Source: Bacteroidota bacterium
GTDB taxonomy: Bacteria; Bacteroidota; Bacteroidia; B-17B0; Aurantibacillaceae
Direction: 5' to 3'
Assembly: GCA_947449125.1 (NCBI GenBank)
Contig: CANFQR010000046.1
Location: 1 to 8,317, forward strand
DNA length: 8,317 bases
Shown in pieces: positions 6,068 through 8,317 of this stretch; positions within the stretch are counted from its first letter, which is position 1; every line of letters starts with the position of its first letter. Under the pieces are notes generated by a model that worked only from the letters and a program-made list of their open reading frames with translations, did no database searches and was not told the DNA's origin. The translations under genes were made by a program, and so were the position numbers.

Positions 6068-6613
6068 ATGATTAAGCTCATTTTTAAACTTTCCTTTTTA
6101 TTAATTGTAACGGTTTTCTTATCGGGTTGTTTTGGTATAAAACCAGAAAAATCAGGTGCTTCAGGTAAATTATATGAAACTTTTTTTGTGGGTGACGAAG
6201 GAACACAATATTTTATTAAAGCTATTAAATTTAGCAGCAACTTAAACAGCGATCAGACCTGGACAGATATTACTTTCAGATACAAAAATGAATTAAAAGA
6301 TTCGGCAACAATTAATTTTTCTTTTTTAAACAAAAAACTTCTTAAATCAATAGATAGTATAAGTATTCAAAACAATGACAAATACACCTCTTCAACTAAT
6401 TTTAAACTATTATTTGCAGAGAAAGTAAAAAACTATTACAAATCTAGGTTTACCGTAAAGTTTAAGCTTTCGGATTTAGGTTCATTATTTAATAATTACG
6501 ACTGGGTAATTAAAGCCTACAGTAAAAACGAATCGTTTAATTATTACGCAACTAAAAAAACAAAAAAACAATTGTCAAAAATTAACGATGAAATAATTAT
6601 TTTATTTAAATAA
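6068..6613 (+). CDS. Putative lipoprotein of unknown function
   Basis: A 181-residue protein with a clear type II signal: MIKLIFK, a hydrophobic core (about 8-17) and lipobox LSGC, giving lipidated Cys21. The mature N-terminus is followed by KLYETFFVGDEGTQYFIKAI (34-53) and several predicted beta strands such as TDITFRYKNEL (66-76). This could be a small beta-sandwich domain; no catalytic motif is visible. The end is basic (KKTKKQ, 163-168). It lies 23 nt after another putative lipoprotein gene and is probably co-transcribed with it. Its stop codon is 13 nt from the stop of the convergent LexA-like gene, with no convincing terminator between. Family and role are unknown to me. Confidence 0.75.
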   Translation: MIKLIFKLSFLLIVTVFLSGCFGIKPEKSGASGKLYETFFVGDEGTQYFIKAIKFSSNLNSDQTWTDITFRYKNELKDSATINFSFLNKKLLKSIDSISIQNNDKYTSSTNFKLLFAEKVKNYYKSRFTVKFKLSDLGSLFNNYDWVIKAYSKNESFNYYATKKTKKQLSKINDEIIILFK

Positions 6614-6626
6614 AATCTTACTGTTT

Positions 6627-7400
6627 TTATCTTTTATCTTTTTTAATTTCCGAAATTTCCACTTTTAAACCGCGTAGCATATTCATAATGCTATCTAAAT
6701 TAAGCTCCTCATTCTCGTACTGATTCATGTTTATGCAACATGAATATTCCCAAACTTCTAAAATGTCCGAAGCCTTTACTTTAAATGGTTGATATAGTTT
6801 ATTATCAGAATGCAATTCATAAGTACCTTCTTTTTTATTAAAGGCCATTATGCGTTTATAAGCCAATCCGTCATCTTTGGTTACTACTATAAATGTTTGC
6901 CCAAGTTTAATATCTTCTAACCTGTCTAAAAACTTTGCAATAACAAAAGACCCCTCTTTAATTGGGGGCATACTATCTCCTTTAATCGGAAACGCACGAT
7001 GCTTACCGGAAGGTAAAAAAGGCAGTTTCATTTGCGGTAATTTTTCTATATAATCCGGGTCGGCATATCCACGCGTATATCCGGCAGACGCTTTTAACGG
7101 AATTAATTCTACCATATCATTGCCATCATTATCCAATAAAATGGGAAATAAAATACGGTTTTTACCAATTTTCATTAAGCCATCTAAATTTGTTTTTTTT
7201 AAATCGCCTCTCACCAGGGCATCAATGGCAATATGAAAATATTCCGATAAACGAATTAATAAATCTATGGGAGGTTCGTTACGCGCCTCTTCATAACCGC
7301 CAATACGCGAACGTGTTACTTTTAAATCGTCGGCCAACTGTTCTTGAGACAAGCCTTTTAACTGACGTAAAAACCGAATGTTAGATGCTATTTTGCTCAT
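6627..7400 (-). CDS. LexA/CI-type repressor (XRE helix-turn-helix plus S24 peptidase)
   Basis: This 257-residue regulator has an N-terminal XRE helix-turn-helix (about 5-60; SQEQLADDLKVT 18-29, recognition helix from about 30) and a C-terminal S24 peptidase domain (about 98-218). Repressors of this type cleave themselves when stimulated by RecA filaments or similar signals. All three elements are present: the Ala106-Gly107 scissile bond in KASAGY, Ser143 in GDSM, and Lys182 in YKR. Their spacing (Ser to Lys 39) is close to LexA (37). It is not LexA itself, whose DNA-binding domain is a winged helix. After the peptidase a tail of about 35 residues (ELNLDSIMNMLRGLKVEISE and KKDKR) has hydrophobic heptad spacing and may form a coiled coil. 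Two matching palindromes on its own promoter suggest autorepression. No phage genes are adjacent, so its targets are unknown. Confidence 0.93.
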   Translation of the reverse strand: MSKIASNIRFLRQLKGLSQEQLADDLKVTRSRIGGYEEARNEPPIDLLIRLSEYFHIAIDALVRGDLKKTNLDGLMKIGKNRILFPILLDNDGNDMVELIPLKASAGYTRGYADPDYIEKLPQMKLPFLPSGKHRAFPIKGDSMPPIKEGSFVIAKFLDRLEDIKLGQTFIVVTKDDGLAYKRIMAFNKKEGTYELHSDNKLYQPFKVKASDILEVWEYSCCINMNQYENEELNLDSIMNMLRGLKVEISEIKKDKR

Positions 7401-7402
7401 TG

Positions 7403-7415
7403 CTATATTTTATAG
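7403..7415. promoter_or_regulatory. Operator-like palindrome O1 (CTATA-TTT-TATAG)
   Basis: A perfect 13-bp palindrome of form CTAT-N5-ATAG, 3 bp upstream of the LexA-like repressor's start codon. It covers the predicted transcription start (about 7411). Its centre is 23 bp, about two helical turns, from the second site. Binding there would block the repressor's own promoter. It was found by eye; no binding data. Confidence 0.5.
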
Positions 7416-7417
7416 TT

Positions 7418-7449
7418 TAAAAATACTATTAATTATAGTTATTTGCAAA
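7418..7449 (-). promoter_or_regulatory. Predicted promoter of the LexA-like repressor
   Basis: Read leftwards, TTTG (7449-7446) is a -33 element. It is followed by a 20-nt spacer and TATTTTTA (7425-7418), a 7 of 8 match to TAnnTTTG. The start would lie near 7411, leaving a leader of about 10 nt. The spacer contains one operator-like palindrome and the start region contains the other. Confidence 0.5.
7426..7438. promoter_or_regulatory. Operator-like palindrome O2 (CTAT-TAATT-ATAG)
   Basis: This 13-bp site has the same half-sites and spacing (CTAT-N5-ATAG) as the one at 7403-7415. One further complementary pair, A7425-T7439, extends it. It lies wholly between the -33 and -7 boxes of the predicted repressor promoter. 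Confidence 0.5.
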
Positions 7450-7495
7450 AAATAATTGATTGTTGATTATTGCTAAAAAGATGGGATAAAACAAA

Positions 7496-7867
7496 TCAAT
7501 TAGGATAAAAAGAAGTTTCTCCTTCTTGACCATAACCAACAACGACCCTATCCTTAAACAATCTAAAACTAAAATTACTTCCATCCTCGGGGCTCATGCC
7601 TTTTAAAATAGCATACATACCGTATGTTTTTATATCTACATTGATATAGTAAAACTCAGCATTGTGTTTGTTTTTAATTTTAATACCATAGGTATTTAAT
7701 GATGAAATATAGCCGTAGGTTACTTTAAGCCCATTATCGGGATTACTAAACCATTTGTCTTGCATAAAAACTCTAACATCGTCCTCTATTGAAAACGGCT
7801 TGCTTTGTGCATTTGATTTGACACCTGCTATAAGGAATATGCTGAATAGTAAAATGTGTTTTTTCAT
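7496..7867 (-). CDS. Small secreted protein of unknown function
   Basis: A 123-residue protein with a typical Sec signal peptide: MKKH, a hydrophobic core (5-15) and a probable cleavage site after SNA or NAQ (19-21), the Asn-Ala-Gln ending common in Bacteroidota exports. The mature part of about 102 residues has no Cys and is rich in Tyr, Phe and Lys. It looks beta-rich, for example LKVTYGYI (47-54), AEFYYINVDI (70-79) and FSFRLFKDRVVVGYG (99-113). No family is recognised. It lies 40 nt downstream of the partial gene at the window's right end and may be co-transcribed with it. Downstream, 95 nt separate it from the LexA-like gene, which has its own predicted promoter, so it is probably not in that unit. 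Confidence 0.72.
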   Translation of the reverse strand: MKKHILLFSIFLIAGVKSNAQSKPFSIEDDVRVFMQDKWFSNPDNGLKVTYGYISSLNTYGIKIKNKHNAEFYYINVDIKTYGMYAILKGMSPEDGSNFSFRLFKDRVVVGYGQEGETSFYPN

Positions 7868-7907
7868 GTTTATTTGTTTAATTTCTTTGATTTATTAATG
7901 ATTTGTT

Positions 7908-8317
7908 TTAGTCCCAAGGATCATAGTTCCCCTTTTTTAATGTTTTCGTTTTTAAAAATGACTCTAAGGAAAGTTCTTTAGAGTTCATATAAAACCATAT
8001 TTTAGAAATGTATGAGCCTTTGAAACAATCATAGTTATAAATAGGTAGAAAAATAAATTTCTCACCTGTTTTAGAATCTCTTGAATAAGATATTTCTGGC
8101 ATTATACAAACAGTTGCTTCGCCCCAATTTCCCCATGAAGGCAATGCCCTATAACATTCCATTTTGTTTCCAGTTATTATTATTTTAAACCAATAATCCA
8201 ATTTACCCTCAGTTGAACTAGAATATATCCAAGTTCCTTGTAGCATTTTGTATTTTTCTGCTTCTTCATGGTTTTTAATTTTTTCAGCAGCTAATCTTTC
8301 TTTTTCAGCTTTTCTAG
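7908..8317 (-). CDS. C-terminal part of a Glu/Lys-rich protein of unknown function (runs off the window)
   Basis: The reading frame is open from the stop at 7910-7908 to the right edge, giving at least 136 codons. The Met at 8246 (MLQGTWIYSSS) is therefore probably internal. The preceding codons at 8317-8247 encode a charged, helix-prone segment (RKAEKERLAAEKIKNHEEAE, then KYK) that reads smoothly into the following domain. That domain begins LQGTWIY and continues with WFKIIITGNKMECYRALPSW, then WGEATVCIMPEISY; it looks like a small beta domain with several Trp and Cys residues. An LxGTW beginning recalls lipocalin-like barrels, but this is only a resemblance. The N-terminus, including any signal peptide, is outside the window. 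It is followed by the secreted protein gene. Confidence 0.65.
   Translation of the reverse strand, partial: RKAEKERLAAEKIKNHEEAEKYKMLQGTWIYSSSTEGKLDYWFKIIITGNKMECYRALPSWGNWGEATVCIMPEISYSRDSKTGEKFIFLPIYNYDCFKGSYISKIWFYMNSKELSLESFLKTKTLKKGNYDPWD

Noticed and set aside
6600..6640. Possible bidirectional terminator between the convergent lipoprotein and LexA-like genes
   Set aside because: Only ATAAAA / TTTTAT pairing with no GC base; too weak to annotate.
7190..7384. Plus-strand open frame inside the LexA-like gene
   Set aside because: It is antisense to the conserved helix-turn-helix region and looks like a by-product of that coding sequence.
7447..7471. AT-only hairpin AATAAT / ATTATT with a T-run on the minus strand, as a terminator for the small secreted protein gene
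   Set aside because: Only six A-T pairs with a nine-base loop; its T-run coincides with the predicted -33 box, so chance in AT-rich DNA is as likely.
1..8317. CRISPR array, tRNA or rRNA genes, transposases, toxin-antitoxin or defence operon
   Set aside because: Looked for by eye on both strands; no regularly spaced repeats, RNA-gene signatures or recognised domains of these types were found.

Overview
The window looks like a chromosomal segment from a member of the Bacteroidota. It is AT-rich. Translation starts lack Shine-Dalgarno sequences and are preceded by A-rich leaders. Several upstream regions carry the Bacteroidota-type -7 box (TAnnTTTG). The gene content also fits: an anmK/acyl-CoA dehydrogenase divergent pair, a TPR protein overlapping a ComA-family enzyme, a TRL-like lipoprotein and several small lipoproteins. 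I see no tRNA, rRNA, CRISPR array, transposase or phage structural gene.

Left part (1-1604): the 5' end of a minus-strand anmK (peptidoglycan recycling) is cut by the window edge. It diverges from a complete short-chain-type acyl-CoA dehydrogenase through about 90 bp holding overlapping promoters. The dehydrogenase ends at a strong intrinsic terminator.

Central part (1683-4884): a probable plus-strand operon encodes a TPR scaffold protein, a phosphosulfolactate synthase (ComA) family enzyme whose start overlaps the TPR gene by 17 nt, a single-domain rhodanese and a DedA-family membrane protein. The ComA-rhodanese pairing gives the cluster a sulfur-metabolism flavour. ComA in a bacterium of this kind is unlikely to serve coenzyme M and could supply sulfonates, for example for sulfonolipids (inference).

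Lipoprotein part (5114-6613): three small plus-strand genes all start with lipoprotein-type signals. The first, TRL-like, has codon use unlike its neighbours (Ile ATC 8 of 10, Phe TTC 3 of 3) and a possible 5' mRNA hairpin. It is followed by a long, interrupted stem-loop (5416-5524) closed by a GC-rich base and eight T residues. That is the most striking non-coding structure in the window.

Right part (6627-8317, minus strand): a LexA/CI-type repressor with an apparently intact self-cleavage apparatus is preceded by two matching CTAT-N5-ATAG palindromes placed on its own predicted promoter. Upstream of it lie a small secreted protein of unknown function and the 3' part of a Glu/Lys-rich protein that runs off the window. 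I found no complete new defence or mobile system. The best leads are the stem-loop after the TRL-like gene and the self-regulated LexA-like repressor.
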